DNA of 64,000 bases, taken from the NCBI GenBank assembly GCA_012295275.1, contig CM022677.1, positions 3,290,242 through 3,354,241 of the forward strand. Reading direction: 5' to 3'. This DNA comes from Chrysomallon squamiferum. Taxonomy: Eukaryota; Mollusca; Gastropoda; Neomphalida; Peltospiridae. The notes under the pieces are model-generated. The model saw nothing but the letters and a program-made list of their open reading frames with translations. It was not told the DNA's origin and ran no database searches. This document shows, piece after piece, positions 10,706-22,892 of this stretch. The first letter of the stretch is position 1, and the number at the start of each line of letters is the position of its first letter. The position numbers were made by a program, and so were the translations under genes.

Positions 10706-11545
10706 GTATTTCACTGTTTGTATGTGTGTAAAAATCACATACGATTTGTAAACATTAGTTTATTGGTTACGTAAACAGCCCTCGTCGCAGATTTGAGTTT
10801 CCTTTTTTTTTTTTTTTTTGACTTTATCAATATTTTATAACAACCTTTGGACACCAAATGGATTATCGAAACGAGTTAAATCGAACAAACAAACAACAAC
10901 ACAGACAATAAATAATAATAAGGATCAAATTAAAATAAATAAATAAATAAAAATAAAAATCTGTAATGACATCATTTTACAGGAAGATGTTATAAGAATG
11001 TATTTTCGTGAAGAGGTAAAGTAGATGGTTATTAATAATAAAAGGTGTTTATGTGCTTTACTGACAGGTATTATCAAGTCACCTGTATATCATAATTAAA
11101 TAATTAATGTAAACGTTAACTTGTATAGTGGATAGGTAGACTTATTGATTTATATAGTTTGCTGTCATTTTAGCGTTTATACTCCTTGTTAGGTGGCCAT
11201 TAAAGCACCTTGTTACCGTACACTGAGCCTTAATAAAACATGCAAGGTGTTTAAAGGTGTGACCACGTGACAGTCGTCTCTTTATAACACTCCACAGTGA
11301 ACCATCATAACACATTTGTGAACAGCAGTATTTAAACATACTCTAATTAATACGCATTGTAAAATTACCCGATTTATACCATCAGCCAGTTTCATTCATC
11401 TGCAGTCATAAATGAAACCAGTTTTCATTTTGTGTCGTTATACATGAGTAAAGTTTGTATTTTCTATGTAGCTATATTTAAAAGAAAGTAAAATAAAAAG
11501 AACTTTCGATGCTATTCAGCTTGGTACGGTGTGACAAGCTGATTA
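10706..11545 (+). repeat. Copy 2 of the b-c intron, proximal part
   Basis: It begins at the exon b donor and matches the intron after the other exon b copies. A block present elsewhere (GGCATGTCTTTACGGACGAG to TTGTATAATG) is missing near 11065. The copy ends at about 11545 (CTGATTAGTGCCTGAA), where it runs into the pyrimidine-rich tract. No gene was seen. Confidence 0.8.
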
Positions 11546-11554
11546 GTGCCTGAA

Positions 11555-12291
11555 TTTTCTGACTGTCTCTCTATCTCTCGCTCTGCTTGTCTCTCTCTCT
11601 CTTTCTCTCACTCACTCTCTTTCTCTCTGCCTGTCTCTATCTCTCGCTCTGGTTGTCTCTCTATCTCTCTTTCCTGTCTCTCCCCTATCCGTCTATCTGT
11701 CTCTCTGTCGCTCTCTCTTTCTCTTTCTCTGTCCCTCTTTGTCTCTCTCTGTCTGACTCTCCCTGTCTCTCTCTATCTCTCTCTGTCCCTATCTCTCTTT
11801 GTTCTTCTGCTTCTCCATCTATCTCTTTCTCTCGCTTTCTCTCTCTCTCTTTCTCCCTCCCCGTCTATCTCTCTCTCTTTCTGTCTCTCTCTGTCACTCT
11901 CTCTTCCTCACTCTGTCTCTCTCTGTCACTATCTCCCTCTGTCTCTGTAACTACCCATGTGTCTTTCTCTCTGTTCTCTCTCTTTCTCTCTATGACTCCC
12001 TCAGTCTCTTTCTCTGTCTCTCTGTGTCACTCTGTCTATCTCCTTGTCTGTCTCGGTCCCTGTCTCTCTCAGTATCTCTCTGTCTCCCTCTGTTTCCTTC
12101 TCCGTCTGTCTCTGTCTCTCTTCCTCTCACTGTCTATCTCTGTGTCAGACTCTTTCTCTTTCTCTCAGCCTCTCTGACTCTCTCTGTCTCTGTTTCTCTC
12201 TCTCTGTCTGTCTCTGTATCTCTCCCATCTGTCTCTCTCTCTCTTTCCCTTTCTGACTTTCTCTCTCTATCTCTCTCTCTAACTTCCTTTA
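11555..12291 (+). repeat. Long CT/CTGT-rich pyrimidine tract
   Basis: About 740 bp are almost wholly CTCT, CTGT and TCTC simple repeat, with the purine strand on the complement. All three plus frames stay open over long stretches and give serine/leucine-rich peptides of 134-196 residues; these are repeat artefacts and not genes. Tracts like this can form triplex (H-) DNA and are prone to slippage. Confidence 0.95.
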
Positions 12292-12850
12292 TTCTCTTCA
12301 CACAAAATTAACAATTTTACCTAAAGCAAAGTTAACCAACAGCAAAAGCAACAGCTATAACAGCAATTATTAACAATAAAAATAGTAATAAAAACAATAA
12401 AAATACAATATTAACAATATATCATCAATAAAAATATAAGAAATAAAATAAAATAATATTAGAGGAAACTCACAGACATACGCATATACACAAAAACTTA
12501 ATGAATTCATGTTCCATACCACACTCTGGAAATCATTATATTTGTGAAATTTAAATAACGTATCTGTATGAAAACGCAGAAAAACAGTATTTACATGTAT
12601 TTCAAGTTTATACCACATTTTTAGAGTGAAATGAAATGTTTATGAAAACATACAAACTTACAGTCCTAGAGGAACCCAAGTCTCTCTTTTTCTAACAAAT
12701 AACATATACAACTTTCACGTGTCAGAACGGAATTTACTAACAAATTTTGAAAGAGGAAAATAAAAATAATAATAATGATATATCTTTGAATTTAGATTTC
12801 TGTTTCATTTAAATAGTTTAGTTAAGTGCTAAACAAATTAAGAAAAAGTT
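12292..12850. other. AT-rich stretch without a recognised gene
   Basis: Unique-looking, A/T-rich sequence with short AAT/AAAAT runs. I see no coding signal, RNA gene or transposon end. Confidence 0.6.
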
Positions 12851-15435
12851 AATCAAAATAAAATATAAACTCGTATCTGGACTGTATTGATTAGCAGGCT
12901 AATACTTCCCATACTGACTTTCTTCATTTCATTATTCAGAAGGAAACCAGAGAATACTAAATGAGTGAAGAAAAAATAAAAATAAAAATTTAGGCGACAT
13001 CGTTTCACTGCTGTAGTTAGAGTCGCCTCCCTTATCCGACATGTCTTCACTGGTACATTTAGAGTCGACTCCCTTATTGAAGATCTCTTCTCTGGTTTAT
13101 TTAGAGTAGCCTCCCTTACGTGAGATATGTTCACTGGTTTTTAAGCAGTAAAGGTACAAAGAAAAGAAAGAACGAAGGAAAGAAAGAAAAGAAAGAAAAC
13201 ATTGAAGCAGGTTAGCGAATGAACAAAACGGAAGAATGAATAAAGATAGAAATAACTAATAAAAAATATCCAAGCGTGGTACTCTTTAAACGCAGCATTC
13301 TTTTCAGCTTTTATTCAAAATAAAATATAAAATCATATGTAGACTGCATTGATTAGCAGGTTAAGAATTTCCATACTGAATTTCTCCATTTGATTACTGA
13401 GAAAGAAAAGGGAGAATACTAACTGACTGAAGAAAAAATAAATAAAACGTATGCGAGTTGTGTTCACTGCTAAATTTAAAGTGGCCTCCCTTATGAGAGA
13501 TGTATTCACTGGTATATTTAGAGTGGCATCCCTTATGTGACATGTGTTCACTGCTTTTTAGAGTCGCCTCGCTTATGTGAGATGTGTTCACTGGTATAGT
13601 TACAATAGCCTACCTCATGCGAGATGTGTTCACTGTAATTAAGAAAATAACAAAGAAAATTCGATTACAAAAGCATAAATAAACAGTCAGTGAGAGCAGA
13701 GTATATGAACTGATTAAAAATGTATGATAAATAAATCATAAATAAATCATAATATGAAAAGAAAAGAATGATGGAAAGAATGAAAGAAACGAAACAAACG
13801 ATAGAAAATATGGAAAGAAAGAAAGAAAGAAAGAAAGGTGGAAAAGAAAGAATTAAAGGTAGAAAGAAAAGAAAGAAAACATTGAAGCAGGCGAGCGAAT
13901 GAACAAAACGGAAGAATGAATAAAGATAGAAATAACTAATAAAAGATATCCAAGCGTGGTACTCTTTAAACGCAGCATTCTTTTCAGCTTTTATTCAAAA
14001 TAAAATATAAAATCATATGTAGGCTGCATTGATTAGCAGATTAAGAATTTCCATACTGAATTTCTTCATTTGATTACTGAGAAAGAAAAGAGAGAATACT
14101 AACTGACTGAAGAAAAAATAAATAAAATTTATGCGAGTTGTGTTCACTGGTAAATTTAGAGTGGCCTCCCTTATGTGAGATGTATTCACTGGTATATTTA
14201 GAGTGGCATCCCTCACGTGAGATGTGTTCACTGGTATATTTAGAGTGGCATCCCTTACGTGAGATGTGTTCACTGGTATATTTAGAGTGGCATCCCTTAT
14301 GTGAGATGTATTCACTGCTTTTTAGAGTCGCCTCCGTTATGTGAGATGTGTTCATTGGAATATTTAGAGTGCCGACCCTTATCCGAGATTTGTTCACTAG
14401 TATAGTTACAATAGCCTACCTCATGCGAGATGTGTTCACTGGAATTAAGAAAATAACAAAGAAAATTCGATTACAAAAGTATAAATAAACAGTCAGTGAG
14501 AGCAGAGTTTATGAACTGATTAAAAATATACGAGAAATAATAAATAAATATAATATGTAAAATAAAGAAGGATGGAAAGAATGAAAGAAAGGAAATAGAT
14601 AGAAAAGATGGAAAGAAAAGATAGAAGTAAAGATAGAAAGAAATAAGAACGAAGGAAAGAAAGAAAAGAAAGAAAACATTGAAGCAGGTTAGCGAATGAA
14701 GAAAACTGAAGAATGAATAAAGATTGAAATAATTAACTAAACAAATCGAAGTCTGGTACTTTTTAAACACAGCAATCTGTTCAGCTTTTATTCCAAATAA
14801 AATTTAAAATCATATGTAGACTGCATTGATTAGCAGGTTAAGAATTTCCATACTGAATTTCTTCATTTGATTACAGAGAAAGAAAACAGGGAATATTAAC
14901 AGACTGAAGAAAAAGAAAAAAAGGAAAGGTTTCTGCGACGTGTTCACTGTTATATTTAGAGTGGCCTCCCTTATGTGAGAGGTGTTCACTGGTTTTTAGA
15001 TTCGCCTCCCTTATGTGAGATCTGTTCACTGTTATATTTAGAGTGCCCTCCCTTATGCGAGATGTGTTCACTAGTATAGTTACAATAGCCTACCTCATGC
15101 GAGATGTGTTCAGTGGCATTAAGAAAATAACAAAGAAAATTCGGTTACAAAAGCATAAATAAACAGTGAGTGAGAGCAGAGTCTATGAACTGATTAAAAA
15201 TGTATGATAAATAAATAATAAATAAATCATAATATGAAAAAAAAAGAATGATGGAAAGAATGAAAGAAAGGACACAAAAGATAGAACATATGGAAAGAAA
15301 GAAAGAAAGGTAGAAAGAAAAGAAAGAACGAAGGAAAGAAAGAAAACATTGAAGCAGGCGAGCGAATGAACAATACGGAAGAATGAATAAAGATAGAAAT
15401 AACTAATAAAAAATATCCAAGCGTGGTACTCTTTA
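12851..15435. repeat. Higher-order repeat: 42-bp minisatellite inside units of 670-800 bp
   Basis: Units start at about 12851 (diverged), 13271, 13951 and 14747, and the last ends at 15418, giving lengths near 680, 796 and 672 bp. Each has the same order: CAAGCGTGGTACTCTTTAAA, a TTTATTCAAAATAAAATATA block, a 42-bp minisatellite (GTGTTCACTGGTATATTTAG plus TGGCATCCCTTATGTGAGAT), a block with AAATAACAAAGAAAATTCG, and a purine-rich GAAAGAAAGAAAG tract. The minisatellite has about 3, 5, 8 and 5 repeats in successive units. The 42-bp period is 14 codons, so repetitive open frames (for instance NTSHIRDATLNIPV on the minus strand) are incidental. Confidence 0.85.
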
Positions 15436-15439
15436 AACG

Positions 15440-15497
15440 CAGCCCAGCAGACGATATACAAATGAGGTTGCCTTGATACCAGAACTTCTCCATTTAG
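15440..15497 (+). pseudogene. LigB-like exon b fragment, 5' truncated
   Basis: Only the last 58 bp of exon b (from CCCAGCAGACGATATAC to CATTTAG) are present, followed by an intact donor GTATTT. The 5' part is replaced by the higher-order repeat, joined at a short shared GCAGC/AGCCC. The same junction appears at about 21328. This fragment is the nearest exon b upstream of exons c and d (17958 onward), so as assembled those exons have no complete exon b in front of them. Confidence 0.7.
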
Positions 15498-17405
15498 GTA
15501 TTTCACTGTTTGTCAGTATGTTTGTATGTAAAAATTACATACGATTTGTAAGCATTAGTTTATTGGTTACGTAAACTGCCCTCGTCGCAGATTTGAGCTT
15601 CCTTTTAATATTTCTTTTTTTTGGACTTTATTCATATGTTATAACAACTTTAGGACACCAAATGGATTATCGAAACGAGTTATATCGAACAAACAAACAA
15701 CAACACAGACAATAAATAATAATAAGGAACAAATTAAAATAAATAAATAAATAAAAATAATAATCTGGAATGACATCATTTTACAGGAAGATGTTATTAG
15801 AATCTATTTTCTTGAAGAGATAAAGTAGATGTTATTAATAATAAAAAGTATTTATGTGCTGGCATGTCTTTACGGACGAGTATGGTAAGGTGTTGTCTAT
15901 TCTTGTTTGTATAGGGTGTAATGTGCAATTAAACTGTGTCAATAACATTTATGTCAATAAAATTTAAGGTTTTAATCTGTCCTCCGTGCAGATTCTTATT
16001 TTGTCTTGGTTCTCTTTATAACCTTACTCGTATCATTAATCAAAATTACTTAAACGTATGTTTTATGATTGTATAATGTATTATTATCAAGTCACCTGTA
16101 TCATAATTAAATAACTAATGTAAACCTTAACTTGTATAGTGGATAGGTAGACTTACTGATTTATATAGTTTGCTGTCATTTTAGCGTTTATATTCCTTGT
16201 TAGGTGCCCATTAATGCACCTTGTTACCGTACACTGAGCCTTAATAAAACATCCAATGTGTTTAAAGGTGTGACCACGTGACAGTCGTCTCTTTATAACA
16301 CTCCACATTGAACCATCATAACACATTTCTAAACAGCAGTATTTAAACATACTCTAATTAATACGCATTGTAAAATTACCCGATTTATACCATCAGCCAG
16401 TTTCATTCATCTGCAGTCATAAAGCAAACCAGTTTTCATTTTGTGTCGTATTTCATCAGTAAAGTTTGTATTTTCTATGTAGCTATATTTAAAAAAAAAA
16501 CTAAAATAAAAATAACTTTCACTGCTATTCAGCTTGGTACGGTGTGACAACCTCATTAGTGCCTCTTTGGCAGACTTGTTTTTAATTGTAATTTTGTTTT
16601 CTTTGAAGTGAATTATAGAATATTCACTAAATCTTTATTTTTATATGCCCCTTAAAGCAGAATGTCTGCTACATTTTATCTCAAATATGTTATTATAGTA
16701 CGATAATATTTATTTAGTTATCTTGTATAATCATCTTTATAATTTATATTCTTACAGTCCTTAACTCTTTACGTAATTAATGACAGAAAATAGAGTTAAA
16801 TACACAAAAACTAAATAGCAAAGCCTATGCAGATGTACACGGGCTATTAAGAAGCTGTTTTATATAATTAGGGGAAGTTCCGTTATTTCATAAACTAAGA
16901 AACACTGGCGTTTAAGGAAATCGAAATTGGTATTAAAAGCTTCAAAGTAAATTCAGAAAGGCTATCTGCAGAGGTGTAGCTATGGGTGTATAAGTAGCGG
17001 CACGCGTTTTGAACGAGATCTCTTTGATCAGTGCCCTTCTTGAGAGTCTTTGTCTGCACAAGACAAAGGAAAACGGAGACAATGGTAATTATGGTTTAAT
17101 GTTTTTTATATGTAACATACATCTTGAATGATTGAAGATAGCTAAATCTATTACTGTTGAATTTTTCAGTGTTATTCTGTGGTGCTTACATTTATAAAAA
17201 CAAAGATAACGTATTTTAATAATTAAAAGATTATTTAGAAATATCAAGTAACCAACTGGGCTGAATTAGTTTTGTATTATTTGTCAACGCTATTTGCTTT
17301 GATAACGTATCGTGGAATCGTACGATTTAACTATGTAACTATATATTACCCTTGAGGGTTAATTTGTGTAAACAGCATATATATATATATGTATGTATGT
17401 ATATT

Positions 17406-17437
<32 letters not shown>

Positions 17438-17957
17438 ATAATTATCCATCCCTGAATTGGTGTTTGTGTTATTGTTCTCTTGTGGATACAGAATAGTCAT
17501 TTAATAGTTAAGCTGTCTGAGATAATTAACACCTTGTCACGTAATGCTATTATAGTCTGGTGCCCTTTCAGGTACTAATACCACTCAGACTAGTCACATG
17601 ACATATGGCACTACCTAAAATCCTATAAGTTAGCATCTCAGATAACTTGTCTTATCACCCGACTCCTTGTAATGCCAAAATTAACTCATAGTTTCTGTCA
17701 ATATTATAAAGAGGATGGGCTGTAATTAAGATTAAAAAAGAACAAACCACAACATAATGAACGTTTGTAATATTATGTAAAATGTTTCAATTTGACGGAA
17801 GTTGTGCATTTTGAGTTTCACAAATGTCTAATTTTGAACTGTTGCCATTATCTTTGAATTCAGCTTACGTTAACACGTCACACAGCAAACTGCCTAAATA
17901 ACAAGTTGGTATTTGCTTCATTAATTAAACTTTTACCTGTCTGCGTATCAATTTCAG
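15498..17957 (+). repeat. Most complete copy of the b-c intron
   Basis: It runs from the exon b donor at 15498 to the acceptor ATTTCAG at 17951-17957 and contains the proximal and distal intron blocks in order with no LINE. At 17007-17050 it gives the empty insertion site GAACGAGATCTCTTTGATCA. Positions 17807-17957 are found only here, because the other copies are broken before this point. An (AT)n tract lies at about 17378-17435. Confidence 0.8.
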
Positions 17958-18088
17958 GTGCTGATTTATACAGGTATTTGGAAGACGCGCCAGAGCGTGT
18001 TGTTGTCATCCTCAGCGCTGACCTCGCACACACGCATCTCAGCACTGACCCATACGGCTACTCCAACGCATCACAGCCATTCGACCAT
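17958..18088 (+). CDS. LigB-like dioxygenase exon c
   Basis: The 131-bp exon lies between acceptor ATTTCAG and donor CAT|GTAAGT. It begins with the last two bases of the Gly codon split with exon b and reads GADLYRYLEDAPERVVVILS then ADLAHTHLSTDPYGY and ...SQPFDH. The ADLAHTH segment matches the catalytic-histidine loop of class III extradiol dioxygenases (S-x-D-L-[SA]-H), where a histidine acts as acid/base during ring opening by the iron centre. The frame is open and ends on a codon boundary. Family assignment is by motif recognition; substrate is unknown. No complete exon b is next to it in this assembly. Confidence 0.75.
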
Positions 18089-18441
18089 GTAAGTACAACC
18101 AGTCAGTCATGCTTGAACCTTTCAAAAATACTTTAAAATTTCACCAGAACAACTGTATCAAAGCAGATATGTTTTGTAATAGCACCTGAGCATATTTTTG
18201 TATTTGTGATTAATAGGTGTTAAATAGGCTTATTTATTTGTTTGAATTAATGAATGTAACTGACGTTTGGGAGAATTTCTAAAACTATTTATGTTTAATG
18301 TTATGGGTAGGAAAGAACATGCTGCAACTGTTTTGTCTTCAGTGTTGAAAGACTTGTGTGATTAGTACATAACTGAGCACAGTTTGTTTTTGTTTCATTA
18401 ATACAGTTGTCACGATGGTTCTCCTTATTTGACTATTTCAG

Positions 18442-18560
18442 GCTGTTGGTGAGTGGGCAGCGACTCTGGACGGCATGTTGCTGTTGAACAGAGCGGCTGG
18501 ACTAGTCGATCGCGCGCTCTCGTGTGGTTACACGGGTCTAGTCATGTTACATCGTCTGTT
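18442..18560 (+). CDS. LigB-like dioxygenase exon d, 3' end unclear
   Basis: After acceptor TTTCAG (ending 18441) the frame continues in phase with exon c: AVGEWAATLDGMLLLNRAAG then LVDRALSCGYTGLVMLH. This is the helical C-terminal part of LigB-like proteins following the catalytic-histidine exon. Reading on, the frame meets TAA at 18592-18594, but an 85-bp minisatellite starts at about 18561, so the true exon probably ends near TTACT|GTATCT, or the copy is truncated there. No further exon was recognised downstream. Confidence 0.65.
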
Positions 18561-18745
18561 ACTGTATCTTTGTGACGTAGAAAATCTTTTATAAATGGTG
18601 CTAAAATGAATTATATGTCGCAGGATTTGTTGTTAATATATCTTCACTGTATCTTTGACACGTAGAAAATCTTTTATAAATGGTGCTAAAATGAATTCTA
18701 CGTCGCCGGATTTCTTGTTAATATATCTGACACTCTATTTTTGAC
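18561..18745 (+). repeat. 85-bp minisatellite, just over two units
   Basis: The unit ACTGTATCTTTG...ACGTAGAAAATCTTTTATAA...GTTAATATATCT starts at 18561 and about 18646, with a partial third at about 18730. It directly follows, and may include, the end of exon d. Confidence 0.8.
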
Positions 18746-18829
18746 ACGTAGAATAAATTGTGTACTAATTAGGATCTATCTACGTCTCGGTACTCATTAA
18801 ATTCCCTTTTACCTGGTTGACATTGTGTG

Positions 18830-19700
18830 CAGTCAAAAGGTAACAACGAACTACTTCTGTACCACAGTGCATTTGTTAGCAGTAACAGTTCGCAATTGAA
18901 ATACAAAAGTTCTCGATGTGGTCGGATGACTCTTCTGGGCTATTTGATTGATTTCATGGCGCCATCCTTCCAAGTGGTTATTTGTTCGGAGACTGTCATT
19001 GCCAAAGTTTTTCTACATTTCTGGAGTTCATGTTCCTTTCATCCAAGTGTCAGTGACGTAGTCCATCAGCACTGTTACCTTTCCATTCTGGGGACTGTCG
19101 GCAACTGTGTCAAAACATCCTCAACTTTGTTCAGCGGGATCATCGGAAGGGCTGAAGCACGACTTGCCACCTTTTCTACATCACTGTTTTCAATATATTC
19201 TCAAGCCAATCCTATTTTTGCGAACGACGCCAAATACTCTGAGTGTACTGGGAACTAAAAACGACTGAGTCGTGTGGTGAGGAATACAGCGCGTGCAGCG
19301 TTGTGAGCAGATCTCTCAGTGTACATCTGACGTCCTAGGAGCGGAATGAAATCCTACTCATGGCAGTTTTCTTGGATGTACTGGAATGGCACGGCCGCGT
19401 GGTTGTTGCTGCATCTGTTTTGCCGTCTGCAGCATGTTGTCCACAGACACGACGTAGGTTCTGCACTGCGAGTTAACAACGCATTTCCAGTCTGTTCTCT
19501 ACCCATTCTTTTTATACACGCGAAATGTATGCTCGTTATAATACAGATCCCTGCTGCCTCGTATTGTGACAATATAAATCACTCGAACCTGTTCAGCTGC
19601 CAAGAGTTTCCCATTTCGATGCAAAACTTTATACAGGAAAAAACTACAATGCGCAACAGCCTGCTCAGTGAAACACGTATAAAAATACAACCCAGGACAA
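18830..19700 (-). pseudogene. FLYWCH zinc finger / MULE-like transposase relic
   Basis: Read on the minus strand, the region around 19400-19600 gives RGSRDLYYNEHTFRVYKKNG and, in another frame, WKCVVNSQCRTYVVSVD, a FLYWCH-like W-x-C...C pattern. Further on (about 18930-19070) one frame gives VLMDYVTDTW, MKGT, TPEM, KNFGNDSLRTNNHLEGW and HEINQIAQKSHP. This is the conserved end of MULE-domain proteins common in invertebrate genomes (D-Y...W...RTNN-x-x-EGWH). Two positions where the family has Trp are stop codons (TGA, TAG), and frameshifts separate the parts. The plus-strand open frames over the same region (18827-19258, 19346-19717) are shadows. A dead DNA-transposon or retrogene copy. Confidence 0.6.
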
Positions 19701-19805
19701 TAATATTTTTAAAATAGTAGAGACCAGTAAGGGCGAAATAAATAAAAATAAAATTATTAAAAAAATGATGAAAAAGAAGAAATAACAATAAAAGATAACA
19801 AAACA

Positions 19806-19846
<41 letters not shown>

Positions 19847-19919
19847 AAGCGTATTTTCAACTGCTATCCCGAAGTTATTTCGTTGGTAAAGAAAACTCAA
19901 CTCGCTCTGCCTGAACAAA
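19701..19919. repeat. A-rich low-complexity stretch with (AC)n
   Basis: AATAAAAATAAAATTATTAA-type sequence is followed by (AC)n at about 19803-19843. No gene. Confidence 0.8.
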
Positions 19920-20020
19920 TGGAAATGGAAAAATTTAACTTGCTAATCAGAGCGAGCTGTTGTGAGGCACGTCTACGACAGACACACTTTCTGACAGGTC
20001 AGCGGGCGTGTCTGTCGTAT
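19920..20020 (-). mobile_element. SINE-like palindrome-bearing element
   Basis: On the minus strand it runs from an imperfect palindrome (arms TACGACAGACAC at 19974-19985 and GTGTCTGTCGTA at 20008-20019) through the core to a short TTCCATTTCCA tail. It matches 38223-38332, and its 3' part matches 1-66. The palindrome arms pair perfectly here over 12 bp. No clear target duplication. Confidence 0.6.
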
Positions 20021-20149
20021 CCTTAACAAAAAAAATGTTCGGCCTTTTATAAGAAAAAAAAAGGGACTTGCATTATTTGACAACGTTTATGAACCTTGCC
20101 GCTAGACGTCTGTCGCCAGATCATTCTGCAAAACAAGAAGCCTCTAGGT

Positions 20150-21015
<866 letters not shown>

Positions 21016-21063
21016 CTCTAGGTGATAATTAATTCCGCAGTTCCCAGGCTTCAGATCCAAAAG

Positions 21064-21263
21064 NNNNNNNNNNNNNNNNNNNNNNNNNNNNNNNNNNNNN
21101 NNNNNNNNNNNNNNNNNNNNNNNNNNNNNNNNNNNNNNNNNNNNNNNNNNNNNNNNNNNNNNNNNNNNNNNNNNNNNNNNNNNNNNNNNNNNNNNNNNNN
21201 NNNNNNNNNNNNNNNNNNNNNNNNNNNNNNNNNNNNNNNNNNNNNNNNNNNNNNNNNNNNNNN
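21064..21263. other. Assembly gap of 200 N
   Basis: Exactly 200 N, most likely a placeholder of unknown true size. On the left is sequence after the hAT element; on the right the tail of a higher-order repeat unit (21264-21327). Confidence 0.98.
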
Positions 21264-21385
21264 CGGAAGAATGAATAAAGATAGAAATAACTAATAAAAG
21301 ATATCCAAGCCTGGTACTGTTTAAACGCAGCCCAGCAGACGATATACACATGATGTTGTCATGATACCAGAACTTCTCCATTGAG
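21264..21385 (+). pseudogene. Higher-order repeat tail joined to an exon b fragment
   Basis: Positions 21264-21327 match the end of the 12851-15435 units (GAATGAATAAAGATAGAAAT). They are joined at the same point as at 15440 to the last 58 bp of LigB-like exon b. Here the codon TTA before the donor reads TGA, an in-frame stop, so this fragment is dead. Donor GTATTT follows at 21386. Confidence 0.7.
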
Positions 21386-22892
21386 GTATTTCACTGTTTG
21401 TCTGTATGTGTGTAAAACTTACATACGATTTGTAAACATTAGTTTATTGGTTATGTAAAATGCCCTCGTCGCAGATTTGAGCTTCCTTTTAAATTTGACT
21501 GTATCGATATTTTATAAAAAAATTTGATACCAAATGGATTATCGAAACGAGTTAAATCGAACAAAGAAACAACAACAAAGATAATAAATAATAATAAGGA
21601 ACAAATTAAAATAAATAAATAAATAAAAATAAAAATCTGGAATGACATCATTTTACAGGAAGATGTTATTAGAATGTATTTTCTTGAAGAGATAAAGTAG
21701 ATGGTTATTAACAATAAAAAGTATATATGTGCTGGCATGTCTTTACGGACGAGTATGGTAAGGAGTTGTCTATTCTTATTTTGATAGGGTGTAATGTGCA
21801 ATTAACCTGTGTCAGTAACATTTAAGGTTTTAATCTGTTCTCCGTGCAGATTCTTATTTTGTCTTGGTTCCCTTTATAACCTTAGTCGTATCATTAATCA
21901 AAATTACTGAAACGTGTGTTTTATTATTGTATAATGTATTATTATCAAGTCACCTGTACCTCATAATTAAATAATTAATGTAAACGTTAACTTGTATAGT
22001 GGATAGGTAGACTTACTGATTTATATAGTTTGCTGTCATTTTAGCTTTTATATTCCTTGTTAGGTGGCCATTAAAGCACCTTGTTACCGTACACTGAGCC
22101 TTAATAAAACATCCAATGTGTGTAAAGGTGTGACCACGTGACAGTCGTCTCTTTATAACACTCCACAGTGAACCATCATAACACTTTTCTGAACAGCAGT
22201 ATTTCAACATACTCTAATTAATACGCATTGTAAAATTACCCGATTTATACCATCAACCAGTTTCATTCATCTGCAGTCATAAAGCAAACCAGTTTTCATT
22301 TTGTGTCCTATTTCATCAGTAAAGATTGTATTTTCTATGCAGCTATATTTTTAAAAAAAACTAAAATAAAAATAACTTTCACTGCTATTCAGCTTGGTAC
22401 GGTGTGAGAACCTCATTAGTGCCTCTTTGGCAGACTTGTTTTTAATTGTAATTTTGTTTTCTTTGAAGTGAATTATAGAATATTCACTAAATCTTTATTT
22501 TTTATATGGCATTAAAGCAGAATGTCTGCTGCACTTTATCTTAAATAACTTATTATATTACGATAATATTTATTTAGCAATCTTGTATAATCATGTTTAT
22601 AATTTATATTTTTACAGTCCTTAACTCTTTACGTAATTAATGACAGAAAATAGGGTTAAATAGACAAAAACTAAAGAGCAGAGCGTATGCAGATGTATAT
22701 GGGCTATTTAGAAGCTGTATTATATAATTAGGTGAAGTTCCGTTATTTTATAAACTAAGAAACACTGGGGTTTAAGTAACTCAAGATTGGTATTAAAAGC
22801 TTCAAAGTAAATTCAGAAAGGCTATCTGCAGAGTTGTAGCTATTGGTGTATAAGTAGTCAAACGCGTTTTGAACGAGATCTCTTTGATCAGT
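21386..22892 (+). repeat. Copy 4 of the b-c intron, ending at LINE copy 2
   Basis: Same order and content as 15498-17040. It ends with GAACGAGATCTCTTTGATCA plus GT at 22892, where the second LINE begins. No gene. Confidence 0.8.

Noticed and set aside
11546-12311. Open frames of 134-196 codons rich in Ser and Leu
   Set aside because: They lie wholly in the CT/CTGT simple repeat, which lacks stops in several frames; overlapping frames are equally open.
13333-15071. Minus-strand frames with NTSHIRDATLNIPV repeats, reminiscent of zinc-finger arrays
   Set aside because: The 14-residue period is the 42-bp minisatellite. No Cys pairs exist and several frames are open together.
18827-19717. Plus-strand frames of 143 and 123 codons as possible genes
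   Set aside because: No recognisable motif; the minus strand of the same region has clear FLYWCH/MULE similarity.
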